Assembly (NCBI GenBank): GCA_002205965.3
Contig: NADL03000512.1
Span: 1,054,001-1,118,000 of the forward strand
From: Kappaphycus alvarezii
Lineage: Eukaryota; Rhodophyta; Florideophyceae; Gigartinales; Solieriaceae
Direction of reading: 5' to 3'
DNA length: 64,000 nt
Shown one piece after another: positions 21,681-33,621 of this stretch. The position numbers and the translations under genes were made by a program. Under the pieces are notes generated by a model that ran no database searches, was not told the origin of the DNA, and saw only the letters and a program-made list of their open reading frames with translations. How positions within the stretch are numbered: the stretch's first letter is position 1; each line of letters begins with the position of its first letter.

Positions 21681-24600
21681 TCACCAAAATGCACACCAAC
21701 CCATGAACAGCGCACAGAGGTTCTCTACACTACGTGCCTCTTTGATGAGTAACATTACTTGCTGCTCGACCGAGATCGGCTGCGATCCAAAGTCCGTTCC
21801 ACGCAATTTGTCCTCGAAACGATTCAGGGCTAGTTGTGCTTTGGCATTCGCAGCACTTGATATCCACGGTTGGTTCGGATCCTCGTCCTGCATTACTCGC
21901 ATTTGCATAAGTCGCTCTCTTGCGCTTGGTGTCTGAAGGTTGACAGGATCCACCATGTCATCGTCATCTGCTACACCATCATCTTGACTGGGAGTGGGTA
22001 TGCCACCGGCATCACTTTGCTCTGTCGCTGCTGCTGAATACCGTTCTTGCCTATTTAACCTTCGAACAGAAGCCGCCAAGCTACCCGTTTCTTGAATACT
22101 CCGAGCTAGTTCTCGCAACCCAGGGTCCTCGAAATTTGCCAGTGATGATGCCATAGACCCAAACTGTCTCGGGCTTGTCTTCTCCGTGCGGCGATCCACG
22201 GCCTCCTCTTCCTTCAACCGAGCCATCTCATCTGCAGTAACTAGTTTCCATCGGATAAGCGGATCATACACAAACACTTCCATCATCGCCATTAACGACT
22301 CTCTGGACGCCTGCTGTCGTAGCACTTCCATGGTAGCTTCAGCTGTTTGTTGAAAGTAGCCCTGCACGCCGCACGGTTCTAAAGCCTGTACAAGCATTCT
22401 CGTTAACCTGAAGGGCACCTTCTCAGGATATTTCTCCCGTTTTGTAGCAACTTCGAAGCAGTCACCAAAGTCTATGTGCAGCACTTTTCCAGTTAGACGC
22501 TCAATCATAATGTTTGAAGGGTGGCGGTCGCCCAGCCCCAACAAGTACCCGGCCATGGAAGTTGTGCTAGAGATCTGGCGTATGTGCTCCGCTTGTCCAA
22601 CCAAAGCTCAGAGTTTCTGCTACGCAACCAAAGGACCTTGGCTATGTCTTGACTCACAGTGTTCTCCAACATCAATTCAAACAAATCAACCTTGTGTAAG
22701 AGCGGAAGACGGTCTGGGTCCGGCGCAATATTCAGCATGACTTTGTGCTCTACGTTAGTCATGATTGAACGGGCATCACGATATTCTTTCACAAGGGCAT
22801 GCATTGTATCACAATCTGGCGCCCAACCAATGAGACCGGCATTGGCAGAGAGGGCCACAACAGAGAACGTTTTCAATTCTACGCCGTTCAAAAGGTCCTT
22901 TCTGCTACCCTTCCCGAAGAGCCGGTTAATAAGGTTAAACACTTGCATGACCCTTTCATCCTGCCGCAGATCTTCATGGCCTTTCAAGAGAAATCGATAT
23001 TGCTGACCATCGCTGCCAAGAATGGACATTTTGCGAGGCCGCTGCTTGCTTTGCACAACTTGCATCTGGCCTCCGAAAGCGTATATGCCCACTGCCTTTC
23101 TGCTTTGCAAAGGATCGTAAGTCCCGGGTACTGCGAGTAGCAAGTTTGAGCAGTTGCTAAGTCGATCCGAAACACAACCCAAGTCAATGACTGTTGTTAA
23201 TTGCTGCAACCTCTGAATCTTTTTAAAGGCTGATTGGTACACTTGCCAAGCGTCGCTGAGGTATTTTTGCAATTGTGTGACACTCTGACCGGTCTCATAG
23301 CCAGCACGAAACTTTCGGAGGTTGCCGCCAGCAATCGCAAGCTCAGCTCCAAACTCCCTGGCGAAATTTCTTTCACAGGACGTCTCTGGGCCCCTCTCTA
23401 GCTCTTCGTGCAATGGCAGGAGAATATCTATCATTCCCTCAACGTTCTTCTCGACAAAGTAGCACTTCGAGGCTTCCTCAAGTCGTTCATGCCATTGCTC
23501 GACCCACAAAATCGCTGAGCGCACGAGCTCCGTCGCCACCATTTCTGACTGTTCAACAATTTCAACATGGTGTCGCCGCAGGTCATGCAAAATGGCAGCT
23601 GCCGCTTCTCCACTATCTGCACTGTGTGACGTTCTTGGTCCTCGGGCGACTGTCAATGGATACACGGCAACTTGCGGATGTTCTTGTCCGATTCGTGTAA
23701 GAAGTTCCCTAACTCCTCTTTGCACATTTTGCGATGGGGAATGCAGGCGAGCGATTATCTGAGGGACAACTTCTAGCCACATCGCAATGTTGGTCACTCG
23801 AAAGTATTCATCGAAGAATGCGTGAAGACCAGCATGCCCGCCATAGTTGAACCAAAGAGTTAGCACTTTCAACGAATCCTGCAGCCTCGTTTTTCCTTCA
23901 AGATCAATCGATTTGAAGTATCCCTTGATGGCTTGGACCAAGTAAGCTCTTCCCCTGTGGCCGGGCCTTATTTCACTCAAGAGATGAGCGTCATGCCACC
24001 CTTTTCGGCTTGGATCTTTGTTCATTTTCACCACTGACGCCTCTGCCTCAACAAGCTTTTCAAACCGAACGGCATTATACTCGCCCCAATAATGCCACGC
24101 CTTGTACCAATCTGGCCGAATGATGGTAGCGCGCTCCGCATATACGAGAGCGTCCTCTGAAGTGAGAAGCATCTCACCTGTGGGACTTACTCCGGCGTCA
24201 CTGAAGTCTAGCAACTTGTGGCCCCATTTCGATAGTTTTGAGAAGACTTCCCCAGCTAACGTGCTGTTGTCCTCGCCGAAATTCTCGATGACCCGTGGAT
24301 TCTCCCCAAGAAAATTCGCTACCCCCCCCTCCGGAAGGTAATCGTTGCAACAGGCACTCAAGGCATTGTACGCCGGTTTCTTCTGATCCAGAGCCCACAA
24401 GTGTTTGATACACGCAAACCTTACTTCTAAGTTCACCTGATTCGGCGTCCCATCTATGTGAAAGATGTGATCCAGCGCCCCCGGAGACATATGCGTGTGG
24501 CTGCTCGCAGAGCGCCGTTCCTGACATGAAACGATGAGCATTCGCAAGGCTTCACTGGCAAGAGGCAAGCGATGTGTTTTCCTGCACATGCCAGCAAATT

Positions 24601-27600
24601 CAAGCCACTGGTCTTTGTTCTCGGCTGGCTTCATCACAAGAGAGCGTATCATGAGAAGCTTGTACCATGTAAACCAGTCTTGCTTACAACGTTTCAGTCT
24701 GTCCGTCCAGATGCTTTGGAGTCGTTGCTTGCCGAACACCGCTGCGTCCCTTGGCCGCATGCGAAGGTATTGAATTATCTCTTCAAGTTCCACCAGTACC
24801 TGCGCGCTAACTACTTCGTTGTACGCGCTGGGGTAACCTTCTGAGACCCGAGCTGTAAGGTCAAGATCAAGCTTCCTCCGGGCTTCCCGCAGCTGAACCT
24901 CCGCAGCATCCAAATATTTGCGGTTATCTTTTCCGCGCTTAATGAAAACCAGTGTGCTGTAGAACGACCTCTCGTAGGTTTCCGGAGGAATTAGCCCGAC
25001 CCACTCCTCAAACTCACCCCACAGCTCCAAGTCGAAGGCAACGGAGGCGCCTTTCCCTTCTAATGCAAGCTGACATAACGCTTCATTCTCGCCGATTAAC
25101 GCTTCGCGTGCCCTCCGCAGAATGGAATTCATGTCTCTCCACTTCCCGAGCTCATTGAGACAACGAAGTTTGCCTAGAAGATGATTCCAACTTTTCTTGT
25201 CTCTGTAAAGCGCTTCACCCGCAGTAAGGCCAGTTGGAATTGCAGGATTATCTCCGATTATGTACATCTCTGTCTGGTCATACACCTCGAGCGCATCGTC
25301 CCACCTCTGCAGTCTTTCAAGCCACTCTTCTTGTAACACTTCTCCCGTCCTTTCCCGGTATTCCCTTAAGGTCCCCACAGCCGACTCATTCTGGCCAAGT
25401 TTCTCATAGATGGCAATGAGGCCGTTCTTCCCACATACGTCCTCTCTCAAGAGCTCTGGGATCTCAAGGTGTTGCCCGTAATCATGCTCACGGTACCTAA
25501 TTGCCTTGGCATAAGCTCCGCATTTACAGGCAGTAGACGCCAGCCTTTCCGTTCGCACCGGAAGGGGTTTCTCATCATGGTCCATAAATTCAAACAAATT
25601 GAGAAGGCCTTGGAGGACTGTGAGGGGTATAGAGGTGGACGTGAGCGCCATCTCTAGAGAATCACATATCTTTGTACGAGTGTAGTCACTTAGTTGGGCC
25701 TTCCAGCACGAAAGAAACGCTGGATTCAGCAACTGCCGAATAAAGGGCGGATATGAGTCAGAAATACGACCACAGGCGCGGAAGGCTGGCGATCCAGATT
25801 GCTCGAACATAGTGGCCCCGATGTTCTCATACCACACATTCCAATCCTCTGCAGTGAAATTTTGGCTAACCTCCCACTTGTTTACAAGGGCCTCCTCCAG
25901 GACATGCGCACGTGGATGAGTGGTCCTTGTCCCAGACGGAAGAGAGGGGCGTCCTTCAAATGCGCCGCCCCTGGCAGAAGACCTAGGGCTGATGTCGAGC
26001 TCAAGCTCCTCCGTTCCTTCAATCTCGCCTGTAACATTTTCGGAATCAGAAATGAACTGCAAGTTTCTCTCTGATGGAGCGGTGTCATCGTCAAGCAATT
26101 CTCGAACCACGTCAGGGTCTTTTTTGATGAGAAGCAACTTCAATCTGCGGTAAATCCCCGTATTGATGCGTCCAACGTTGCTCGCCTTCAACGCTTTTGT
26201 AACCACCGGTACAAACAAGTCAAACTCTGTTCCAGTTCTCTTGCCAAGTTCGGTCAGTGCAGAGGCTGCAAGGGCGGACAACCTCTCAATACCGATTACT
26301 TCCTGTTTGTATCCTCCAGGTCTTCTGCCCTCGACATTCCCGCTGTTTCTAGTGATGTACCGCTCGTGTGCCCCGGCGAGCACAACTAGGAGAGGATGAA
26401 CTACGCTGGAGATAGCCTCCACAGCATGAATATCCTTCAGCAATATGATGAGAGTACTTATCGCCTGCTCCCGGACAACGTGCAACCGACTGCTCGTTAT
26501 CACTCGTGTTATTCCGATTAAGACTACTTTTCGGTATTCATCTACGAGTGGTCCAAACGATTCCAAAGTTCTTAATACTGCTGTGGAAATCACGCCACTC
26601 GCGGTTGAGTCTTTGGCAAGGGCAGACAGTAGCGGCGGTAAGACTGTAGGAATAATCGGTTTGAATTCGTCCCCAATGGCTGTCCTCAGCCTGGAGAGCA
26701 GAGTGCAAGAGCTCGCTATACAAGCGACAGAGTTCTTGGCGGTACTTAGGTAAGTCCACACGAGAAGAACAGTATCAAACGTGTACGGCATGTAGTCATA
26801 ACCCGCAGTTGCTATTATGTCTGCCAGACGTTGCATAATGTGCTGCTGAATCTGAGTGAAAGCTGAGCCTAATCTCGGATCTCTCGAAGAAGAGTGGTGA
26901 AGAAGCCAAAGGATTCGCGGGACGACGGCATGCAAAAAATTAACACATTTTGAGCCGACCGACTTCAAGATGCTCACAATTGCTTGACACGCCTCTCGAT
27001 GATGTACACGAAGTCGCGGATTCCTGATAATTTTGTGCAAAATGTCAAGAGCGGCGGATGGAAAGAAATCAGGACTGGCAGTAAAGGGATGCTCGAGTAG
27101 GGCCATTAAAGAATTGTTAGGCATTTCGTCTTCGGCCCAACAGGGATTGTACCCTACCATCCGTTGGGAGACTCTTGATCCCCAAGAGCAAATTGGGAGA
27201 GGGACACATCATACTCTCCTTTCGAAGGCATTGCGTTCCTGACGCGGCGACTTGATATCGTATCGGGCGAATTTCCAGACTTTGGCGATTGGTCGTGATG
27301 CGAGGCACCACTTATCGTGCTTGTCGCGGCTTCTCTAGTTTGCTGCGGCTGCCCGTACTGCAGATTAGGGATCGATTTTCGAGTGGAACCTCTGCTGTTG
27401 CGGCCGTGCTGACCGACTGATGAACCAGGAAGAAAGAACCCGGGACCGTGGACAGCCGAATTTGCCATTTTGAATACAGAGCTGCCTTGACTATCCCCTC
27501 CAACTAGTCGATCTCCAGCTCTGCTTTGTCTCTTGCCAGCGTAATCGATAACAGCGGCGTACTTGTTGTCTGCTGGGTCAACGGCACCTAATGACCCTAG

Positions 27601-30474
27601 CAGAATCCCTGCGGCAATCCGTACGTCAGAATCGCTTTCATTGGTAATTAGTTGGATGAGCTCAGAGAGTAGAGATGAATGGAGCACATAAGGCTTTGTC
27701 GCTTGTCCAGTGTTCTGTACATAGGCTGTGAGTGCCCTGATCGCAGCCTTCTTGTACGTAGGCTCTGCTGAAGGGGCCTCAAGCACAGACACGATGAGAA
27801 GCGGGACCAACTCGGCCTCGTACTTCCCCAGATCTATACGGCTCATTGTCCCTCCCATTTCTGCAAGCGCCTGTAAGACTGGCAATGCAATAGTTGGTTC
27901 ATTCGAGCGCTGGGCCTCTTGCAAACGCATCAAAATTGCGTCCATGAGGGAAGCAGTGTATGGCATTATTAGATTCGCCCCATGATGAACAAGAGTGTAA
28001 ATCAGCTCCGTTGCCTCACGCCGGTCTCGTTCAAAAAACACACCATCGCATCGGAGTATAGTTAACAAGTGTAGAAGGTAGTCGCGCAGTACCGGTAATA
28101 TTTCAGCCGGATTCTCCTTACTAAGGTCCCCCGCCATTGAGAGCGCCGAGTCCCGCATCATGAGACTCGAGTCATGAAGACAGAGGAATAGCTTGCCCAG
28201 CATTTCTGGTTGCAAGAGGTAAGGGCGGAACACTGGCTCGTCCAGAGATCGGATTGCTATAAATCTAACATCAGTAGATGGATCAGCCACTGCGATCGCA
28301 AGTACCTGATCCAGGATTGCGTGAATTCCCCGTCGCAGTTCATTTGGACGTCGACGACCCCCGTATGGACCCGCCCAAAGCTTAGCGGCCGACGCCATAA
28401 GTTTTGCTGACGCTGCGACAGCCAATGCTCTGACCTTGACGCTATTGTACTCGGCATACCCGATCACAAACTCGGCAGCCAGGGATATGAAATCCTGTAC
28501 ACGCATGTCGGCAAAGTCAAGGTTGATGATGGCCTTCAAAGCAACGCACGGAGAGTTCTCCTGGTCTCTATCCGTCGACGAGCCTTTCATGTAGTCCAAG
28601 GAAGTCCCTTGACTTGAAGAAGCCATAAGATCCTTCTTGACTAACGAATCTAAGCTCTTAGCACTGGGTTTTGATGAGAGAATGGAGCTGCTGTCAATTC
28701 GATGCAAGTCTTTAGATATCGGTGCTTCCCGGAAAAACTCTTGAGCACTGGGATCGACTCGTTTGCCTGCAAGGCTGCTCAGTTGTCCTTCATGTTCTTC
28801 CGGGCAAGAGCTAGGGCCCATTGGCTGGGATGGGCTCTGCGGAAGACTTAGCACATTGTGTCTGAGGGAGAGAAACGATCTCGTCCTACCAACCACGCCT
28901 GCAGAAATCTCATTCTCCATGGACCGCAGACTGCCTTGGACTGAAGAAGTTGGACCGTTACCCAAGATGCTATCCTTTCGGCTAGGAAGCCATTTCTTCA
29001 AGGTGGCAGCTATCAAATGCACCAACCTCAGGCGAATCAGACCTGCATATGTGGGCAAATCTTGGCTTATCTCAATGACCGCATCAACCAGGTCATTTGT
29101 GAAGTCCGCATTGAAAACAATTGTCAACATTCCATCCCGTACTGCTTGCTCAAAAACAGGGCTCCCCCTAGATGCCTTCGCCAGATGAGAAATAGTCTTG
29201 ATTACAGCACGTTGTGGAAGTGTGAGCTTGTACGGCTCACACAAGGCATCTCTACATACCCCAAGCAAATCAGTCATCATGGGGCTGTGATCGTTCCTTG
29301 GCATCTGCTCTGCGATGACACTGCAAGAAAGCAGAGACAAACCCCTCTCTTCTGGCGGAAAACTCTCATTGCGGATCAGAGCCAGTGTGGACTTGTGTAC
29401 AGAGTCCAAAAATTTGTCTGCAAAGCGCGCCCAATCCAACTGAACCAGAAGCGGCAAAATGTCTGCCACAGCCTTCCGTAGTAATTGCTCGGAACATGTC
29501 TGATAGGGCAAAACGAGGTCGCACAATTCTTCGGAAAAGGTGCGCATGCATAACCTTGTTTCCTTCGTTCTAAGCAGAGATTGGAGCATGCATAAAGAAC
29601 CATGAAGTACTGGGAGTCGCAAAGCATCTGCCTGACGAGAAGAGGCAAAGTTTGGGGTCGATTCATATGAGAGAGAATTACGAATAATAGACATAACATC
29701 ACGCATTGCTTTCTGGACATCGTCCTTCTTCGCACGGTTCACAGACGCGGAAAGAATAGCTTGCAAAGCGCGGACACCCTGCTCTCTGACGGCGCTATCA
29801 CTGTCCCAACAGACGTTCCACAACTGCTTGCGAAGCTTGATGCCTTGTCCCTTGAATACCAAGTTTTGAACCTTATCCTGGGCTGCAAGTTCCGATATGA
29901 CCATAGCGGCCCTTGCGCGGTCCTTGGACAACTGCGGATTTGGTTTCTCCCTAGCGGGATTTATGATCAAGCTAAGGGCAATATGCAAAGCATGATTGAC
30001 GGCACGAGCCGACATGGGGCTGTTAGTGCGAGAAAAAGAAGCCACCAACTTTGCAGCTGCTCCAGCAGTAGCGATATCAGTGACTGGAGAACTAAAGAGT
30101 GCACGGATAGCATTCGACGTGCGCTGGGTGCGCGAGTGAATACTTTCAGTCTCTGTAAACATCAAGGCATTAAATGCCTCGATAGCGCCTAACCTATGAC
30201 AGGCATTTTCACTGGTGAGCATGGCCTGAAGACGGAAGGTGAGGGCGGCAACGGCAGGGCCGCGTTCCTGGACATGATCGATGTCGAACGAGGCTCGAAG
30301 GTTTGTGGCATCAACTTCTGTGACACTATCAACAGCATTGCGAAGCTGGACGGCGACATGTGCTCGGTGCTCAGCAGTCGTGGTGCGACAGAGTTCTTCG
30401 ACAAGGCCAGAGAGCTTGCGCTCGTCTGTGTTGGTCGGATCCTCCTCTTGAACGGGGTGAAGAATTCCAATCAT
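21681..30474 (-). CDS. TOR: TOR (target of rapamycin) serine/threonine kinase, copy B, most complete
   Basis: TOR is the catalytic core of TORC1/TORC2 and couples nutrients to growth. The ATG at 30474 opens 1,106 codons of HEAT-repeat sequence ending in a Ser-rich linker. A second frame of about 1,540 codons carries the remaining HEAT repeats (L-K-S-V-G-S-K-C-V-N-F-L, close to the mTOR L-K-S-L-G-L-K-C-V-Q-F-L), the FAT domain, FRB (about 23195-23525) and the kinase N-lobe. The last 280 codons hold the catalytic loop G-L-G-D-R-H-P-S-N, H-I-D-F-G-D and the FATC end G-W-C-A-F-W. About 2,930 codons is longer than typical TOR (about 2,500). Two frame breaks remain. One lies near 27130-27165 in the linker. 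The other, near 22564, is a single T missing relative to A and C, inside the kinase domain. The gene appears intronless. It converges with the diphosphatase gene. As the only copy with its 5' end in view, it is the best candidate for the working gene. Confidence 0.93.
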
Positions 30475-31287
30475 TGGAACAATGAAGGTAGGTAAGCGAT
30501 AAGCGAGGAAAAAAGTGGCAAGTACAGCAATGAGTGCGAAGAAGAAGTGGGGTAGGGCGAGTTTAGACAGACGAGGATGAGAGCACTGTGGGCGGCGGAC
30601 AGGGTGGGCTAAGTGTTAGGAGGCAAGTGAGTTGGTATGTAGGAGGGCAAATGATTCAAGATTAGGCTTCTGTCGAGTGGAGGAGGAAGGCTGGACGATT
30701 ATGTCCCGTGATGCCAGGGAGGGGAGCGTGGAAGGTGATCGCCGGCGGGGCGGATATTTGATATATATACTGCAGATCACGACTGGTAAGGTGTGCGTTC
30801 GACTTGCGGCTTTCGTTTCGCGGAGTTTCTAGGTTGGCCCTGTATTTGGCAGCTACGCGTACGATAGCATAAAAATGGCATTTGTTTGATAGGAAGTGGT
30901 GCTCAAGTGACATGCACCCAGCACATTCATGTTACAAATTTATTTTTGTACTGTACCGTACCGTACAATACAGTATTACTGTATCTTGCTCTACCGTTCC
31001 TCTTTCTTCCAGCCCAGAAATTAATCTTTCCTTGTCTTTTTTAAAACTTTTCTGCATATTGTGACCCACCCGGGGATGATCGTAACTGCCCCGCTGAACC
31101 TGCGAGCCAACCACACTTTTTCCGCCCTACACTGTCCTACACCGAACTGTACTGTGCAGTGGGAGCATCCGAAAAATGCCAAGTCGCCAAATCGCCACAT
31201 TTCAGCCAATGAAAACGTGACAAATACTCAGGGGAAGTGGCGGATTTTAGTCAGATTTGGATATCCGAAAGGACCCAGGACCCCTTG
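30475..31287 (-). promoter_or_regulatory. Upstream region of TOR copy B
   Basis: No gene is seen in about 800 bases. On the minus strand a TATA-like CAGTATATATATCAAAT lies at about 30757-30773, some 290 bases before the ATG at 30474. Further out (30945-30985) is a dense run of GTACTGTACCGTACCGTAC words. Both are plausible promoter elements by position only. Confidence 0.35.
30945..30985. repeat. GTACTGTACCGTACCGTAC cluster upstream of TOR
   Basis: Four overlapping GTAC words, then ACAATACAGTATTACTGTAT, form an imperfect palindromic cluster about 480 bases upstream of the TOR ATG. It is the densest example of the motif that recurs across the window. Confidence 0.55.
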
Positions 31288-31289
31288 AA

Positions 31290-31329
31290 ATTTGAAAGGA
31301 CCCGATCCCTTGGGGACCCCCTTTCAAAT
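31290..31329. repeat. Inverted repeat ATTTGAAAGG / CCTTTCAAAT
   Basis: Perfect ten-base arms at 31290-31299 and 31320-31329 flank a 20-base loop that contains GGGACC words, and more GGACCC words lie just upstream. It sits about 100 bases before the Harbinger-type transposase frame and could be a subterminal repeat of that element. No partner copy was found on the far side. Confidence 0.5.
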
Positions 31330-31432
31330 CGCCAGATGTCTTCCAGTTGCTCAAACAAGGCAACAAATCACATTTTTGTGCACTCATCAGATGATCTCTT
31401 GGCAAAGGCAAAGAAGGCGTCGAGCAGTTGTC

Positions 31433-32582
31433 ATGGCGGCATCATTTGCGTCCGTTGAAGAAAGTCTTGTTGTCCTGCGCACGATTTACAAAAAAAGACC
31501 GAAAACCTGTCGCGCCAAACGGTCTAGAACACCAGCAACCTATAGACGCCCAGCTCTCATAAGTCCGGTGCATTCAACTTTATGGACTCCTTGGAATCGT
31601 ATCTTATCCGGCAGTGTTGACGACGACCTTCTCGTCTGAACAAAATTCATCGTTCTACACTGCCTTTGTTCGATCAAGAGCGTGCAAGCTATAACTATGG
31701 AAATCCGTCTCGAAACGGCCCCTGGGGCCGACATCTTTTGCTGCCCAGTGTTGATTTGTTGAGAATGGTTCTTTGGTATGTCAAGTGGAAGAGCACAACT
31801 TACAGTCTGTCTCCAATATTCGGTATTAACGACAGCACTGTGGGGGTATGGCTTGATTATGGACTTCAGGTTCTGCGAAAATCGTTGTTAACAAAGAAAA
31901 CAAATACTTCGAGATAAGTGGACTAAATTTCAAGAAATGAAGGCATCTACCGATTTTTTGCGAGAGAACCGCAGAAACGGTTCATTCCTGACTGGCTAGT
32001 TTGCAATAACGGATGGAGGAAGAATGCCATGCGCTGAGTACCCTGATCCAAATATGTGGAATGCTTACTTTGAGTGCTTCAAGGAAGGCGTGGAGGCTAC
32101 AAATTTATTCGTTCTTAACTTCTACGGGGAACTAATCCATGCTGCCGTGGTCTATCCCGGTAGCTGGCATGACCAGGCTGGCTATTGTCTCTTTTCTGTA
32201 CTACCCCAAGCTTTCTGATGAGATGACACCGCCAGGCATAGCGATTCTCGGAGATACAGCATTTGTTAATAACTCTAGAACTACGAACAAAAAGATATTT
32301 CGCAGTCGAAAGTCCAATCAGACAAGCGGTATTCCTAATTCTGTTGCTTTAGCATCCATAGATCTTATTCTGCAGTGCGTAATGCCCAGTGAGAGGCAAA
32401 GTGCTGAATGGGGAGCGAGAGCTATTAAGGGCCCTTTCGCCAAGCTTAGAGTGCCTCTTCCAGCAGATGCAGAAAAACGATTATGCTTGCGAACGATCTA
32501 TTTCCACCTGTTCAACCACATAACGCGCTTCGTTGGCTTAAATCAGATTCGCACAACATATCAGAGAACACAAGAACTGTAA
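31433..32582 (+). pseudogene. Harbinger-type (DDE_Tnp_4-like) transposase, broken
   Basis: The frames match the HARBI1/Harbinger endonuclease family as seen in fungi and algae. In order: W-T-P-W-N-R-I-L-S-G-S-V-D-D (about 31585), Y-S-L-S-P-I-F-G-I-N-D-S-T-V-G-V-W-L-D-Y-G helix-turn-helix-like block (about 31800-31865), T-D-G-G-R-M-P-C-A with the first catalytic Asp (about 32010), Y-P-G-S-W-H-D with the second (about 32155), L-G-D-T-A-F (about 32250), and S-E-R-Q-S-A-E-W-G with the catalytic Glu (about 32390). The end has L-R-V-P-L-P-A-D and V-G-L-N-Q-I-R-T. The acidic residues survive, but the gene is split into at least four frames (31433-31639, 31666-31917, about 31990-32215, 32139-32582), so no full protein is made. 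Plain DNA transposon relic; terminal repeats were not found. Confidence 0.8.
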
Positions 32583-32609
32583 AGGTACACTTCCTTTACA
32601 AATCGATTG

Positions 32610-32918
32610 TCATGCTTCCTTTCGCTCGTCTTTCTTTGATAGCTCCCGCAGCATCGCTGCCATGTTTTTCAAAAGCACATTGGTCTGATGAAAACTCTTC
32701 TGAACTTCCTCTTTGATCACTTTATTATTCTGTTCCACACTCAACGTGTCTTCCGACCCGAACGCCCGAGATATCACGCTAAGATGCGCAGTCATTTTTT
32801 CTACATTCTCCGCCAGCACGGCGTCTACCGTGCTCGTCTTTGAGTGTTTAGAAGGTGTTTCAGCCGCCCCAAGAGGGCTCTTGTCTCGCTGAGCACGGAT
32901 GGGTTGCGATTCTTCCAT
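32610..32918 (-). CDS. Small hypothetical protein with coiled-coil character
   Basis: A frame of 102 codons whose start ATG at 32918 begins M-E-E-S-Q-P-I-R. It is charged, with a Ser/Thr-rich N-terminal part and a heptad-like helix in the second half (V-I-K-E-E-V-Q-K-S-F-H-Q-T-N-V-L-L-K-N-M). It lies tail to tail with the Harbinger relic, only 27 bases apart. Harbinger elements usually carry a second gene for a Myb/SANT-like protein with a helical tail, and this may be a remnant of one; no SANT domain is visible here, so this is weak inference. It could also be the tail of the transposase-like relic just upstream on the same strand. Confidence 0.35.
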   Translation of the reverse strand: MEESQPIRAQRDKSPLGAAETPSKHSKTSTVDAVLAENVEKMTAHLSVISRAFGSEDTLSVEQNNKVIKEEVQKSFHQTNVLLKNMAAMLRELSKKDERKEA

Positions 32919-32934
32919 CGCTTCCGACCTCCCT

Positions 32935-33621
32935 CTAGCAACAAGACTTTTCTACAAAAGTATGGCATGCCAAAACATGATCTGGCATCACAAAAACAGA
33001 GACAAGGCCGTTTTGTGTCACAATCTCCATAAATCCCTCCTTACCGTACCTTCTGTCAGCAGTGACAATGCATCCGGTTAGTGACTCTTCCCCTCGCCCG
33101 TCCATCAGTGCAGTTACCAACTTCCGCACTGATTCTGTGTGTGCTTCCCCCCTACGTCGAAAGCGCAAAGCAAGAACAACTCTGAAAAGAGCATCAGCAA
33201 ACGCATCAGCAGAGTACCCCTCACGATCTAGTTTTCAAGAGCTCAACATCTGCACCTGATTGTCTGAAGCTCTTGTACCGAAATGATCATCATCTAGTGT
33301 TAAGAGCTGATGTAGAGGAGTAAGGAATACCTTTCGAGTCTCCCAAAAGGCAAGGGTCTCAAACTCTGTCAGAAACCTTGTTTGGTCTCTTAGTGTATTC
33401 CACGAAGTGCCTCCGTCGTTTCCTCTTCCAGTACGAGGGTATGCCATGATGTTTGAAGCGATAAACCGAACGCGTTCTAAAGCAGGGGGAAAGCTTCCAG
33501 ATTGTCGAAGAATACTTATTCCTTTCTCGAAGGTGAAACCTTCTGTATGAGATAACAACAAAGCGGAGATATAACGATACATGTCTGCCAAAGATACCCG
33601 TTCAACCCTAAGATCCTCCAA
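32935..33621 (-). pseudogene. Second transposase-like relic (DDE, PiggyBac/IS4-like)
   Basis: Two minus-strand frames (33235-33621 and 32935-33168) with related sequence between them resemble a transposase group of lower eukaryotes. They show L-T-L-D-D-D-H-F-G-T-R-A with one acidic cluster, R-R-R-G-E followed by a helix, then V-T-A-D-R-R-Y-G-K with the Asp of the A-D-R-G-Y-G motif common to IS4/PiggyBac-like nucleases, and V-F-V-M-P-D-H-V-L-A-C-H. It is interrupted at least once near 33235 and ends early at 32935. Assignment to a named superfamily is uncertain. Confidence 0.5.

Larger units (their letters stand above)
19292..30600. repeat. Duplicated block B
   Basis: The second copy of the locus, in direct orientation, starts inside the reverse-transcriptase relic (equivalent to 11476 of block A) and includes the diphosphatase gene and the whole TOR gene. 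Block C covers the same TOR region but leaves the window before the TOR start, and block A lacks it, so the right end of the duplication cannot be placed; 30600 is nominal. Confidence 0.85.
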
